DNA of 64,000 nt from Polyangium mundeleinium (GTDB lineage Bacteria; Myxococcota_A; Polyangia; Polyangiales; Polyangiaceae): contig NZ_JAQNDO010000001.1 in the NCBI RefSeq assembly GCF_028369105.1, positions 10,076,501 to 10,140,500 of the forward strand. Reading direction: 5' to 3'. The notes below the pieces were generated by a model, which had not been told where the DNA came from, made no database searches, and saw only the letters and a program-made list of their open reading frames with translations. Positions 40,436-48,552 of this stretch are shown here, piece after piece. The translations under genes and the position numbers were made by a program. The stretch's first letter is position 1. Every line of letters begins with the position of its first letter.

Positions 40436-40642
40436 CCTCGTGCCTTCTCGGACGTCCGCACGGCGAGCGCGCCGCGGGCGCATCCAGCAGCATTCGATGG
40501 GAATCGAGGGGGCGCCGTTGCTGCCTTCCGGGGCGAACGAGCGGCCGCTATGGGGAGCGAGCAGGCAGGCGGGCGAGCGGGGAGGAGCGAAAGCGAGCGG
40601 CGGGACGAACGGACGGGCGCGGGGAAAACCCCGATTGCCTTC

Positions 40643-42076
40643 TCAGCCGACGAGCGAGGGCCAGTCGGTGTGCACGGCGCCGAGCTCGGGCTTGTCGATG
40701 CGCTCGTAGGTATGGGCGCCGAAATAATCGCGCTGGGCCTGGGTCAGGTTCTGCGGGAGGCCCGCCGAGCGATAGCTGTCGTAATAGGCGAGGCTCGACG
40801 AGAACGCGAGGCAAGGGATACCGAGGCCCTGCGCGAACGCGACGGCCTTGCGGAAGCCGGGCTGCGATTTCGCCATCGCGTCGCGGAAGCGATCGTCGAG
40901 GAGCAGGTTCGGCAGGTCGGGGCGCTTCGCGTACGCCTCGCGAATGCCGTCGAGGAACTGGGCCCGGATGATGCAACCGCCCTTCCAGATGCGCGCGATC
41001 TCGCCGAGCGGCAGGTCCCAGTGGGAGGTGTCCGAGGCGGCGCGGAGGAGGGCCATTCCCTGCGCGTAGGAGCAAATCTTCGCGGCATAAAGTGCGTCGT
41101 GCACGGCCGCGACGAGCTCGTTTTCGTCCCCCTGGAAGGCGCCGGGCCGGGGGCCTTCGAGGACCTTTGCGGCCTCGACGCGCTCATTCTTCCGGCCCGA
41201 AAGGAGGCGCGCCATGATGGCGGCGTCGATCGTGGGAATGGCGACGCCGAGGTCGAGCGCGACCTTGGAGGTCCAGAGGCCCGTGCCCTTCTGGCCCGCC
41301 TTGTCGAGGATGAGGTCGACGAGCGGCGCGCCCGTCTCGGGGTCCTTGGCGCGGAAGATCTTGGCCGTGATCTCGATGAGGAACGAGGAGAGGACGCCCT
41401 CGTTCCAGCGGGCGAAGACCTCGGCGATGCGATCGGCGGAGAAGCCGAGGCCGCGGTGGAGGATGTCGTAGGCCTCGGCGATGAGCTGCATGTCGCCGTA
41501 TTCGATGCCGTTGTGGACCATCTTGACGAAATGGCCCGACCCGCCGGGGCCGATGTACGTGACGCACGGGCCGTCGTCGACCTTCGCCGCAATGGCCTCC
41601 CAGATCGGGCGAATCTCCTCGTAGGCCGCGCGCTCGCCGCCGGGCATGAGCGAGGGGCCCCATAACGCGCCCTCCTCGCCGCCGGAGACGCCGGAGCCGA
41701 GGAAACGAATGCCCGTCGCGCCGAGCTCGCGCTGGCGGCGCTCGGTGTCCTCGTACCACGAATTGCCGCCGTCGATGATGATGTCGCCGGGTTCGAGGTA
41801 CGGACGGATTTGCTCGACGGTCCAATCGACCGGCGAGCCCGCTTTCACGAGGAGGATGATCTTGCGCGGACGTTCGAGGGCACGCGCGAGCTCGGCCGGG
41901 TTGTGTGCCCCGACGAAACGGAGGCCCTTCGCGCGCGTCGCGAGCAGGTGGTCCACCTTGTGGGGTTCGCGGTTGTAGACGGCGATGGGAAAACCATGCC
42001 GCTCGATGTTGAGGGCGAGGTTTTCTCCCATCACCCCGAGGCCGACGAGGCCGATCTTCGCTTGCGCCGCTTCCAT
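40643..42076 (-). CDS. gnd: 6-Phosphogluconate dehydrogenase (decarboxylating)
   Basis: A 477-residue cytoplasmic enzyme of the oxidative pentose phosphate pathway that converts 6-phosphogluconate to ribulose 5-phosphate and CO2 with NADP+. It shows the dinucleotide-binding GLGVMGENLALNIERHG, IIDGGNSWYEDT, the signature GVSGGEEGALWGPSLMPGG, the catalytic region GHFVKMVHNGIEYGDMQ with Lys and Glu, and the C-terminal tail QRDYFGAHTYERID. Length is typical of the homodimeric long form. It lies about 200 bases upstream of actA on the same strand; no zwf or pgl gene is adjacent. Confidence 0.97.
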   Translation of the reverse strand: MEAAQAKIGLVGLGVMGENLALNIERHGFPIAVYNREPHKVDHLLATRAKGLRFVGAHNPAELARALERPRKIILLVKAGSPVDWTVEQIRPYLEPGDIIIDGGNSWYEDTERRQRELGATGIRFLGSGVSGGEEGALWGPSLMPGGERAAYEEIRPIWEAIAAKVDDGPCVTYIGPGGSGHFVKMVHNGIEYGDMQLIAEAYDILHRGLGFSADRIAEVFARWNEGVLSSFLIEITAKIFRAKDPETGAPLVDLILDKAGQKGTGLWTSKVALDLGVAIPTIDAAIMARLLSGRKNERVEAAKVLEGPRPGAFQGDENELVAAVHDALYAAKICSYAQGMALLRAASDTSHWDLPLGEIARIWKGGCIIRAQFLDGIREAYAKRPDLPNLLLDDRFRDAMAKSQPGFRKAVAFAQGLGIPCLAFSSSLAYYDSYRSAGLPQNLTQAQRDYFGAHTYERIDKPELGAVHTDWPSLVG

Positions 42077-42179
42077 GTCCTCCTCCGATTCCGGGTTCCT
42101 CCCGGACGGCGCTACTCTAGCAGGTCGCCCGGGAGGTGTCTCCGGTGGAGGACGGCTCCGCGACGAGGGCGAGGGGCGT

Positions 42180-43037
42180 CTACATGCCGTCGCAGATCGG
42201 CGCGGGCGTGGTGCAGGTGCTCGTCGCCATGTCGCAGTTGTTGCTCTCGCACTCCTCGAAGGACGTGCAGGGCTGGCCGTCGGCGATCTTGGCCGTGCAC
42301 ATGTTGGTCATGCTGTCGCAATACGAGTCCGTGCACTCACTGAAGCCAGTGCACGCCTCGCCGAGCGCCTTCTGCGCGGCACACATGCTCGCCTGGAAAT
42401 CGCAATACTCCGTGGTGCAGTCCTCATCGAACTCGCACGCAGCCCCGGCCGCGCCGCGCGGCTGGCATTTGCCGAGCTCCGTATCGGTATCGCCGATGCA
42501 CACGGAGTCGTCGCCCGCGCACTCGTCGTCGCCACCGCAATCGCCGCCGTCGGCCACCTTGCCGAGGAAGACGCTCTGGCATTCGGGGTCCGACTCGAAA
42601 AGATCGCCTTTGATCGCGGTGCAGGATCCATCGAGCTTGGCGAGACAGCTCGCCGCGAGATGTTGGTCGTATTCCATGCGGCCCGCCCCGACGGCCTTCT
42701 TCAGACGCGGGAGCACGAGCATGTCATACATGCCCTTGAAGACCTGCGCGCACTCGGCCTCGTTCTGGGGCTTGGGGGTAATCCCATCGAGCGCCTTGTC
42801 CTGTTCGGCCATCGTGCAACAGGAGTAGACCAGCCCGCAGTACAGCTCGGCGGTCGCGGTGCCGACGTCGTCGATGGGGATGACGACGTCGCCGCCGCCG
42901 CCGCCGCCGTTGCCGCCGTTGCCGCCGCCGCCGCCGTCGCCGCCGCCGGTCGTATTGTTCGAGTCGTCGCCGCAGCCGATGAGGGAGCCCGCGCCCGCGA
43001 GGCAGAGCGCAATCAAGGAAGTCACGAAATGTTTCAT
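42180..43037 (-). CDS. Cys-rich lipoprotein
   Basis: A 285-residue exported protein with lipobox GSLIGC, a Gly-rich linker (DGGGGGNGGNGGGGGG) and a globular part containing many Cys in CxxDxxC-type spacing (CGGDDECAGDDSVC, CEFDEDCTTEYCDFQASMC, CTGFSECTDSYCDSMTNMC, CTSFEECESNNCDMATSTC). These four similar ~30-residue repeats look like small disulfide-rich modules seen in myxobacterial surface lipoproteins. Function unknown. ATG43037 has AGGAGA upstream. Confidence 0.75.
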   Translation of the reverse strand: MKHFVTSLIALCLAGAGSLIGCGDDSNNTTGGGDGGGGGNGGNGGGGGGDVVIPIDDVGTATAELYCGLVYSCCTMAEQDKALDGITPKPQNEAECAQVFKGMYDMLVLPRLKKAVGAGRMEYDQHLAASCLAKLDGSCTAIKGDLFESDPECQSVFLGKVADGGDCGGDDECAGDDSVCIGDTDTELGKCQPRGAAGAACEFDEDCTTEYCDFQASMCAAQKALGEACTGFSECTDSYCDSMTNMCTAKIADGQPCTSFEECESNNCDMATSTCTTPAPICDGM

Positions 43038-43155
43038 GGGTCGTCTCCTGCCCGGGGTCGCGGACAAGGGCCGGTCCCTCGGGCGACGAGGGGCTAGCAC
43101 GCAGGAGGCGTGATGGAAAGCCGAAGCACGAACGGAGGCGTGCTAGGCTGCAGCG

Positions 43156-43863
43156 GTGAACTTCCTGCTGCACAGGCACCTCGCGGAGGCGCAGACGGGC
43201 TCACGCGCCGCCGGCGCGGGCGCGATGCTGCCGGACCTCTGGCGAATGGCAGACAGGCGTGTGCGGCCGCGCCACGCCGTCGAGGCCGAGGAGCCGCTCG
43301 GCGGGCGGCTCGCGGAGGTGCTCGTGGGGATCCGGCACCACGTGGCGGCCGACCATTGGTTTCACGAGAACCGGGTCTTCGTCGAAGGAGAGAAGCTCGT
43401 CGCGACGCGCATGCGGGAGGCGGGCCTCAGCGCGAAACGAATGGGGCTGCTCGCGCACGTCATCTGGGAGATGTGCCTGGACGGCGCGCTCCTCCGGCGC
43501 GCGGGATTCGAGATGACACGCGCGGCTCTGGCCGAGGGGTTTTCAGCGATCGACGGCGATTTCGGGCCCGCGGCGACGATGCACCATTTCGGCGCGTTCG
43601 AGCGGACCGCGGAGGAGCGCGCCACGTTCGACGCGCGAATGAAGCGGCTCCGCGCGGAGGTCGAGCGGGGGCCGTGGATCGAGGGATATCAATACGGCGA
43701 GGGGATCGCGCTCCGTGTCTCCGGGGTGCGGGCGCGGCTCGGGCTCGCGCCGCTCGACGCAACCGATCACGCGCGGCTCGGGCAGGCGCTCGATAGCGTG
43801 GCGCGCGAGGCCGACGCGATTCTGGAGGAGATCCTGCGCGCGCCCTCGCTCCTCGATCCTTGA
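43156..43863 (+). CDS. ACP phosphodiesterase-like protein
   Basis: A 235-residue cytoplasmic protein. The start MNFLLHRHLAEAQTGSRAAGAGAMLPD and the later His-rich GIRHHVAADHWFHENRVF resemble the acyl carrier protein phosphodiesterase (AcpH) family, whose members bind metal through an early Asp and clustered His residues. AcpH removes 4'-phosphopantetheine from acyl carrier protein. The similarity is limited, so another metal hydrolase is possible. GTG43156 is the only start giving the conserved N-terminus. It is divergent from the Cys-rich lipoprotein gene. Confidence 0.55.
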   Translation: MNFLLHRHLAEAQTGSRAAGAGAMLPDLWRMADRRVRPRHAVEAEEPLGGRLAEVLVGIRHHVAADHWFHENRVFVEGEKLVATRMREAGLSAKRMGLLAHVIWEMCLDGALLRRAGFEMTRAALAEGFSAIDGDFGPAATMHHFGAFERTAEERATFDARMKRLRAEVERGPWIEGYQYGEGIALRVSGVRARLGLAPLDATDHARLGQALDSVAREADAILEEILRAPSLLDP

Positions 43864-43875
43864 CGTCTTCGACGC

Positions 43876-44526
43876 TCAGCGGCGCTTGCGCTTCGCGCCC
43901 GATTTCCGGAAGGGGAAACGAAAGCGCGGCTTTCGATCGATGGCCTCGCCCTCGCGCAGCCACGCGAACGGGTCGGCGAAGCCGGCCATCCAGGGCAAAC
44001 GCTTGTAGGCGAGGAAGATGAGCTCGCCGCCGCGAATCCCGGCGTCGAGGCGATCCTGCCAGGCGCCGAGGAGGCGCGGGTCGAGGTCGGGGTTCGTGGA
44101 GAAAAACGTCCCCTCCTCGATACGCGCGGGAAAACGGAAGCAAACGCCGCCGGAGACGCAGACGGGGTGGAAGAGGGCCGCGGCGACCCGCGAGATGGCC
44201 GCGGCGCGCTCGTCCTCGGGGAGCGCGAGGACGTCGAGGCTCGACTGCGCGATGATGACGAGCGCGAACGAGCGGCCCTCGACGATCGAGAGGCGGAGGT
44301 CGTCGACCTCGTATTCGTGGCGCAGGAAATCGGGCGCGGCCTTCGTGGCGCGGTGGACCTTGCGCCGGACGGGGCAGGCGGCGTCGTAGGGGCTTTTTCC
44401 CTGGGCAAACAGGGTGCGGGCCCAGTGCCTCGATTCGGCGAGGGCCTGGCCGGGCAGGTCGGCGCGGCCGTCGAGATCGTCGAAGCCCTCGGCGTGCGCG
44501 GTTTCGATGTCGTCGAGCCATTTCAT
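43876..44526 (-). CDS. Unknown protein paired with a transglutaminase-like gene
   Basis: A 216-residue soluble protein that I do not recognise. Visible features are MKWLDDIETAHAEGFDDLDGRADLPGQ, a central alpha/beta part (LSIVEGRSFALVIIAQSSLDVLAL, VCFRFPARIEEGTFFST) and a basic C-terminal tail (PFRKSGAKRKRR). No signal peptide or membrane helix is seen. Its start overlaps the stop of the upstream gene at 44523-45791 (ATGA), so the two are co-translated and likely share a process. Confidence 0.7.
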   Translation of the reverse strand: MKWLDDIETAHAEGFDDLDGRADLPGQALAESRHWARTLFAQGKSPYDAACPVRRKVHRATKAAPDFLRHEYEVDDLRLSIVEGRSFALVIIAQSSLDVLALPEDERAAAISRVAAALFHPVCVSGGVCFRFPARIEEGTFFSTNPDLDPRLLGAWQDRLDAGIRGGELIFLAYKRLPWMAGFADPFAWLREGEAIDRKPRFRFPFRKSGAKRKRR

Positions 44527-45791
44527 GCAAATCGCCTCGCAAAACGACGGAGAAAGGAGCGGACGCGGTTGCGCCGGGGCACGGTCTCGGGCGGCGCCTC
44601 GCCGCCCCGGTAGCGCCGTACGATCTTCTCGACCCGAAATCCCTCGTCCGGGAGAAACTCCACCCATACGAGGCCCCAGAAGACCTTGAGGATGTCGTGC
44701 CTGGAGGAGAGGACGCCGACGCCGCCACAATAATAGCGGGTCACGCCGCCGTGCGAGAATTCGAGGCACGCCTCGTACCGGTTGAGGCCGGGGCTCACGC
44801 TGCCGTCGGGCAGGCGGGTATGCGAGGGCGGGTAGGTCTTTCCTTCCGCGACGGGGCCGTCCACGAGCGCGGCGGAGAGGCGCTTGCCGCCAACGACCAT
44901 GGTCTTCGACAACCCCGCGCGGGGGTTTCTTTCCCAGTCGTCGACGAGGGGCTTTTCGCCGCCGCCCTGGTCCGGATCGGCCCATACGACGAGCATGCGC
45001 GCCTCGCCCGGTGCGCCGATCTGCGCGAGCATGCCCCGGACGAGGCGCACGATGGCCTGGCATTCCCCGGAGGCGGCGACGTACTCGACCATCGGCCATG
45101 CGCCGCCGACGTCGTTGAAATAACGGGGGTGGTCGTACATGGCGGGTACGTCGGGATTCGGGAGGAGCGCGTAATAGGGGAATCGGCGCAGGAAGCTCTC
45201 GACGATCGCATGCGGATCCAAGCTCCTCGCCTGCTTCGCCCATTCCACGGCCTTCGCCACGCGCCGCGGCGTCGCGCCATCCTCCTTGTAGGGCGCCAGG
45301 GGCGTGGATCGCGGTGGCCCCAGCGTGATCAGCATGGGCAGGGAGGTGACAGAGGGCGCGACGGACGTGGATTCGGACGTCGACCAGCGTACGTCGAACG
45401 AGAGATCGTCGAGCCTGCGCGCGAGCGGAAGGTCGGAGACGAGGGTGATCGACGACGTCCCGGGAGAGATCGGAATGGTTTGTCGAAACGTGAGCCCTCC
45501 CGGGCCCTCGCCCTTCAGGGTGAGGGGGCCGGGCGCCGCCGCGGCGGTTTCGAGGGTGAGCTCGAGGTGGACCTTTTCGCCGAGGGTATGGCTCACCGGG
45601 ACCCGGGACGCGGCCGTCCACTCGGGCTCGGGGCAGGCGCGCTCGGACCAGCGCCAGCCGCTCGGCTCGTCGCAGCCGCGGAGCGTGCCGTGATCGGAAT
45701 CGACGCGGATCGATTCAATTCGAATGGTGCTTTCCGGCCCCGGCGCGGACGTATCCCCTCCGCGCGGCGGCGCGCCGCTCGGCTCCCCCAC
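44523..45791 (-). CDS. Transglutaminase-like domain protein
   Basis: A 422-residue protein. The N-terminal half is beta-rich and Ser/Pro-rich (SHTLGEKVHLELTLETAAA). The centre has the segment SGECQAIVRLVRGMLAQIGAPGEARML with Cys244, which fits the Cys-helix of transglutaminase/papain-like domains. Likely partner residues follow but cannot be assigned safely. No signal peptide is visible from GTG45791; an in-frame stop lies about 57 bases upstream, and the hydrophobic stretch in between has no start codon. The start may therefore be unusual, or the 5' end damaged. It overlaps the next gene by 4 bases. Confidence 0.6.
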   Translation of the reverse strand: MGEPSGAPPRGGDTSAPGPESTIRIESIRVDSDHGTLRGCDEPSGWRWSERACPEPEWTAASRVPVSHTLGEKVHLELTLETAAAAPGPLTLKGEGPGGLTFRQTIPISPGTSSITLVSDLPLARRLDDLSFDVRWSTSESTSVAPSVTSLPMLITLGPPRSTPLAPYKEDGATPRRVAKAVEWAKQARSLDPHAIVESFLRRFPYYALLPNPDVPAMYDHPRYFNDVGGAWPMVEYVAASGECQAIVRLVRGMLAQIGAPGEARMLVVWADPDQGGGEKPLVDDWERNPRAGLSKTMVVGGKRLSAALVDGPVAEGKTYPPSHTRLPDGSVSPGLNRYEACLEFSHGGVTRYYCGGVGVLSSRHDILKVFWGLVWVEFLPDEGFRVEKIVRRYRGGEAPPETVPRRNRVRSFLRRFARRFA

Positions 45792-45942
45792 GATGGCCTC
45801 CCGGGGCGCGAGGCCGAGCCGGAGGAGCCATGATCCTCCGAACCGCTACGCCGCCCTCACGGGAAACCTCCGGTCGAGCCCCCCCGGTCGTCAACTGCCG
45901 GGACGTCGGACCGAGCCACGAACGAATGCGGAGATATCGGAA

Positions 45943-46383
45943 TCAGCGGAGGGCCGCGTGCCGCTTCCGCTCCGCTTCGAGGTAGGCGCGGCCTTCCTCC
46001 GCGGTATCGAAGAACGCGAGCGGCACGCCGTGCCGCAGGATGGCGTTCGTCGCGCGGTTCAGCATCGTCCCGAGGATGCGTATGGAGAAGGAGGCCCCGA
46101 CGACGGCGATGCCGCGGATCGCTTTGGCGCCCTTGGCGTCGCGGACGGCCCATACACGCGCTTCGCGGGTGACGGAAAGCGAGTGCGCGCTGTCGAAGAG
46201 GCAAAAGACGGCGGGCTCGTCGTGGCTCATCTCGTCGATGCGGTCGTAGAACGCCTTCATGTCGTCGAGGCTGACCTCACCGGTCCAGCGCACGATGAGG
46301 ATCGCCCCTTCACGTTTGGACGCGTGCGCCCCCATCTTCACGAAGTCGGGATCGATGTTCGCCACGTTGGAACGAGGATACAC
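45943..46383 (-). CDS. Small SpoIIAA/STAS-like protein
   Basis: A 146-residue soluble protein whose pattern (GAILIVRWTGEVSLDDMKAFYDRIDEM, AVFCLFDSAHSLSVTREARVWAV, GIAVVGASFSIRILGTML) resembles the alpha/beta SpoIIAA-like fold used by anti-anti-sigma and lipid-binding proteins. No phosphorylatable Asp-Ser motif is obvious. ATG46383 is used; an internal Met at about residue 17 (MGAHASKREG) is another candidate. Monocistronic. Confidence 0.65.
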   Translation of the reverse strand: MYPRSNVANIDPDFVKMGAHASKREGAILIVRWTGEVSLDDMKAFYDRIDEMSHDEPAVFCLFDSAHSLSVTREARVWAVRDAKGAKAIRGIAVVGASFSIRILGTMLNRATNAILRHGVPLAFFDTAEEGRAYLEAERKRHAALR

Positions 46384-46652
46384 GCTGGTGCGTGGTCATG
46401 GAAGGAGGGGCGAACCCATGACGGACAATGTCCTACCGCTTGCAATTCGCGCGTGACGAGTTCGTCCAATGGATGCAAGATGGACGTGTTCGATGGGTTC
46501 GGCGCGGCGCGGAGACATCGCCGGCGCGCCCGATCTCGCGATCGCGTCTTTCGTATCGAGGGCGGACGGACGCCCTCGTGAAACCTTGAGATCCCGGCAC
46601 AGGAGGGCCGGTCGGGGATCCTTTTTCGGATCGACCCGAGAACCACATCATC

Positions 46653-46997
46653 ATGCCGCGACGAACCGTTCCCGAGCCGTTTGCACTGAAGGTGGGCACC
46701 CGTATCCGCGAGCTGCGCAAGGAGCGCGGACTGTCGCTCGGAAAGCTCGCCGACGCCTGTTATCTGTCGAAGGGCCACCTCTCGAGCGTCGAGCACGGGC
46801 TCGCCGCCATCACGATCCAGACGATCGAGCGGCTCGCGTTCGGCTTCGGCGTGCCCCCGCTCTACCTGCTCACGTTCGCCGCGGACGACGAGCGCGCGAA
46901 GACGGCGGAGCTGCTCCGCGAGATGTCGAACGCCGAGGTGCGCAAGATCCGTCGCCGGATCCAGGAGGAGACCGGCGTCCGCGTCAAGCGGAGCTAG
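46653..46997 (+). CDS. XRE-family HTH regulator 1
   Basis: A 114-residue DNA-binding protein. Residues 14-67 form a Cro/C1-type helix-turn-helix (RIRELRKERGLSLGKLADAC, then the recognition helix beginning SKGHLSSVE). The C-terminal tail is charged and helical. Residues 38-62 are identical to the paralogue at 47236, and the genes share a 59-base identical run, so they are a recent tandem duplication or homogenised by gene conversion. Palindromes with GGACRA half-sites lie around both genes, suggesting autoregulation. Confidence 0.88.
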   Translation: MPRRTVPEPFALKVGTRIRELRKERGLSLGKLADACYLSKGHLSSVEHGLAAITIQTIERLAFGFGVPPLYLLTFAADDERAKTAELLREMSNAEVRKIRRRIQEETGVRVKRS

Positions 46998-47052
46998 GAC
47001 AAGATTCGTCCGACCACGCCCCGCGCGTTGCGTCATGGCGCGCCGGGCGCGG

Positions 47053-47071
47053 TCGGACGAAGTACGTCCGA
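47053..47071. promoter_or_regulatory. Operator-like palindrome between the XRE genes
   Basis: TCGGACGAAGTACGTCCGA has perfect 7-base arms and a 5-base spacer. Related half-sites occur at 46998-47012 (GGACAAGATTCGTCC, directly after the first regulator gene), at 46423-46433 (GGACAATGTCC) and at 46455-46466 (GACGAGTTCGTC). XRE dimers usually bind such palindromes, so autoregulation of the tandem pair is the simplest explanation. Confidence 0.5.
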
Positions 47072-47181
47072 TCGATGACCCTTTTTCTGTTCTCCGTGCG
47101 TCCGAGGACGTGCATAGTAGCTGGCCCGTGTGATCCGGCCGATTCTCGCGGGCGGACCATTTCGACGAACTTTGCGACTTG

Positions 47182-47220
47182 CCGGCGTGTTTCGCCGGTC
47201 GGGCCGCCTTTCGTGGCCCG
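47182..47220 (+). promoter_or_regulatory. Two hairpins in the 5' leader of XRE regulator 2
   Basis: CCGGCG at 47182-47187 pairs with CGCCGG at 47193-47198 (5-base loop), and CGGGCC at 47200-47205 pairs with GGCCCG at 47215-47220 (9-base loop). They end 15 bases before the start codon and could affect translation or mRNA stability. No T-run follows, so they are not typical terminators. Confidence 0.35.
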
Positions 47221-47235
47221 AGAAAGACGAGGACC

Positions 47236-47577
47236 ATGCCCCGACGATCCGTTCCCGATCCGTTTGCGATGCAGGTGGGCGCCCGTATCCGTGAGCTGCG
47301 CCTCGAGCGAAACATGTCCCTCGCCGCCCTCGCCGACGCGAGCGCGCTGTCGAAAGGCCACCTCTCGAGCGTCGAGCACGGGCTCGCCGCCATCACGATC
47401 CAGACGATCGAGCGCCTGGCGCTCGGCTTCGAGGTGCCGCCGCTTTACATCCTGACGTTCCCGGCCGAGGACGAGCGCGCCCACGTGGCGGAGCTTTTGC
47501 GGCAGCTCTCGAACGCCGACGTCAAAAAGATCCGCCGGCAGCTCCAGGTGGATCTCGGCATCAAGAAGGCGCGCTAG
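47236..47577 (+). CDS. XRE-family HTH regulator 2
   Basis: A 113-residue Cro/C1-type regulator, collinear with the regulator at 46653 (same MPRR start, same 25-residue core at 38-62). Differences concentrate in the N-terminal helices (LRLERNMSLAALADASA) and the tail, outside the recognition helix, so both probably recognise similar DNA but may respond to different partners. ATG47236 matches the paralogue; an upstream in-frame extension is not shared and is rejected. Confidence 0.88.
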   Translation: MPRRSVPDPFAMQVGARIRELRLERNMSLAALADASALSKGHLSSVEHGLAAITIQTIERLALGFEVPPLYILTFPAEDERAHVAELLRQLSNADVKKIRRQLQVDLGIKKAR

Positions 47578-47591
47578 CGCGCTTTTCGCAC

Positions 47592-48506
47592 GTGACGATC
47601 CCGTGTACGCTCGACGGCGTGCACGGGACACGCTTATCGCTTCACGCTTTGCTTTGGACCGCTTCCTTCGGGCTCCTCGCCTGCGGCTCCGGGGATCCGG
47701 CGAATCCGGACCCGGGGCCCGGCAAGCCCCCGCCGCCCTCCGAATGCAACGGCCGCGCAGAACTCTGCGACCGGCCCTTCGACACGATCGCGTTCCCCGC
47801 GACGCACAATGCCATGTCCTCGTTCGAGCTCGGCTGGGCCGCGCCGAACCAGAACTTCGGCATGAAACGCCAGCTCGAAGACGGCATCCGCGCGATGCTG
47901 ATCGATACCCATCGCTGGAACGACGATCTGTATCTCTGCCACTCGATCTGCGAACTCGGTCATACGCTGCTCGTGGACGCGCTCGTCGAGATGCGCGTGT
48001 TCCTCGACGCACACCCGCACGAGGTGGTGACGCTGATCATCCAGGACGGGATCACGCCCGAGGAGACGGAGGGCGTGTTCGAAAAGAGCGGGCTCGCAGG
48101 TCGCACGTATGCGCACGAGGCCGGCACAGCGTGGCCGACGTTGCGGGAGCTCTTGCTCGAGGGAAAGCAGCTCGTCGTGGGCGCCGAGGGCGAGCGTCCG
48201 CCGCCCGCGTGGTATCACCACTTCTGGGACATCGCCTGGGATACGCCGTATTCGTTCGAGAGCGTGGATGATTTCAACTGCGCGCCGAACCGGGGGACAC
48301 AAGGGAACGATCTGTTCCTCCTGAACCACTGGATCGGCCCGCTCCCGACACCCGAGCGGGGCGAGACGGCGAACGCGTACGAGGTGCTGTCGACGCGGGC
48401 GAAACAATGCCAGACGGAGGGCGGGCAGATCCCGAACTTCGTGGCGGTCGATTTTTACGATCTTGGCGCGCTCTTCCAGGTGGTGGACGAGCTGAACGGG
48501 TTTTAA
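47592..48506 (+). CDS. PI-PLC-X-like lipoprotein
   Basis: A lipoprotein of about 295-304 residues with lipobox GLLAC and a Pro-rich linker. The domain resembles phosphatidylinositol-specific phospholipase C: FDTIAFPATHNAMSS with the first catalytic His, then AMLIDTHRWNDDLYLCHSICELG with the second, and a late beta strand FVAVDFYDLG. Such bacterial proteins act on phosphoinositide or glycerophosphodiester-like lipids at the cell surface; the substrate is unknown. Two GTG starts are possible, 47592 and 47619; the second gives the more usual short signal peptide. Confidence 0.8.
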   Translation: MTIPCTLDGVHGTRLSLHALLWTASFGLLACGSGDPANPDPGPGKPPPPSECNGRAELCDRPFDTIAFPATHNAMSSFELGWAAPNQNFGMKRQLEDGIRAMLIDTHRWNDDLYLCHSICELGHTLLVDALVEMRVFLDAHPHEVVTLIIQDGITPEETEGVFEKSGLAGRTYAHEAGTAWPTLRELLLEGKQLVVGAEGERPPPAWYHHFWDIAWDTPYSFESVDDFNCAPNRGTQGNDLFLLNHWIGPLPTPERGETANAYEVLSTRAKQCQTEGGQIPNFVAVDFYDLGALFQVVDELNGF

Positions 48507-48552
48507 CGCCGGTACGCCGCGGCGTGCCGCGCGCAGAGCCCGAGGGACTCCC

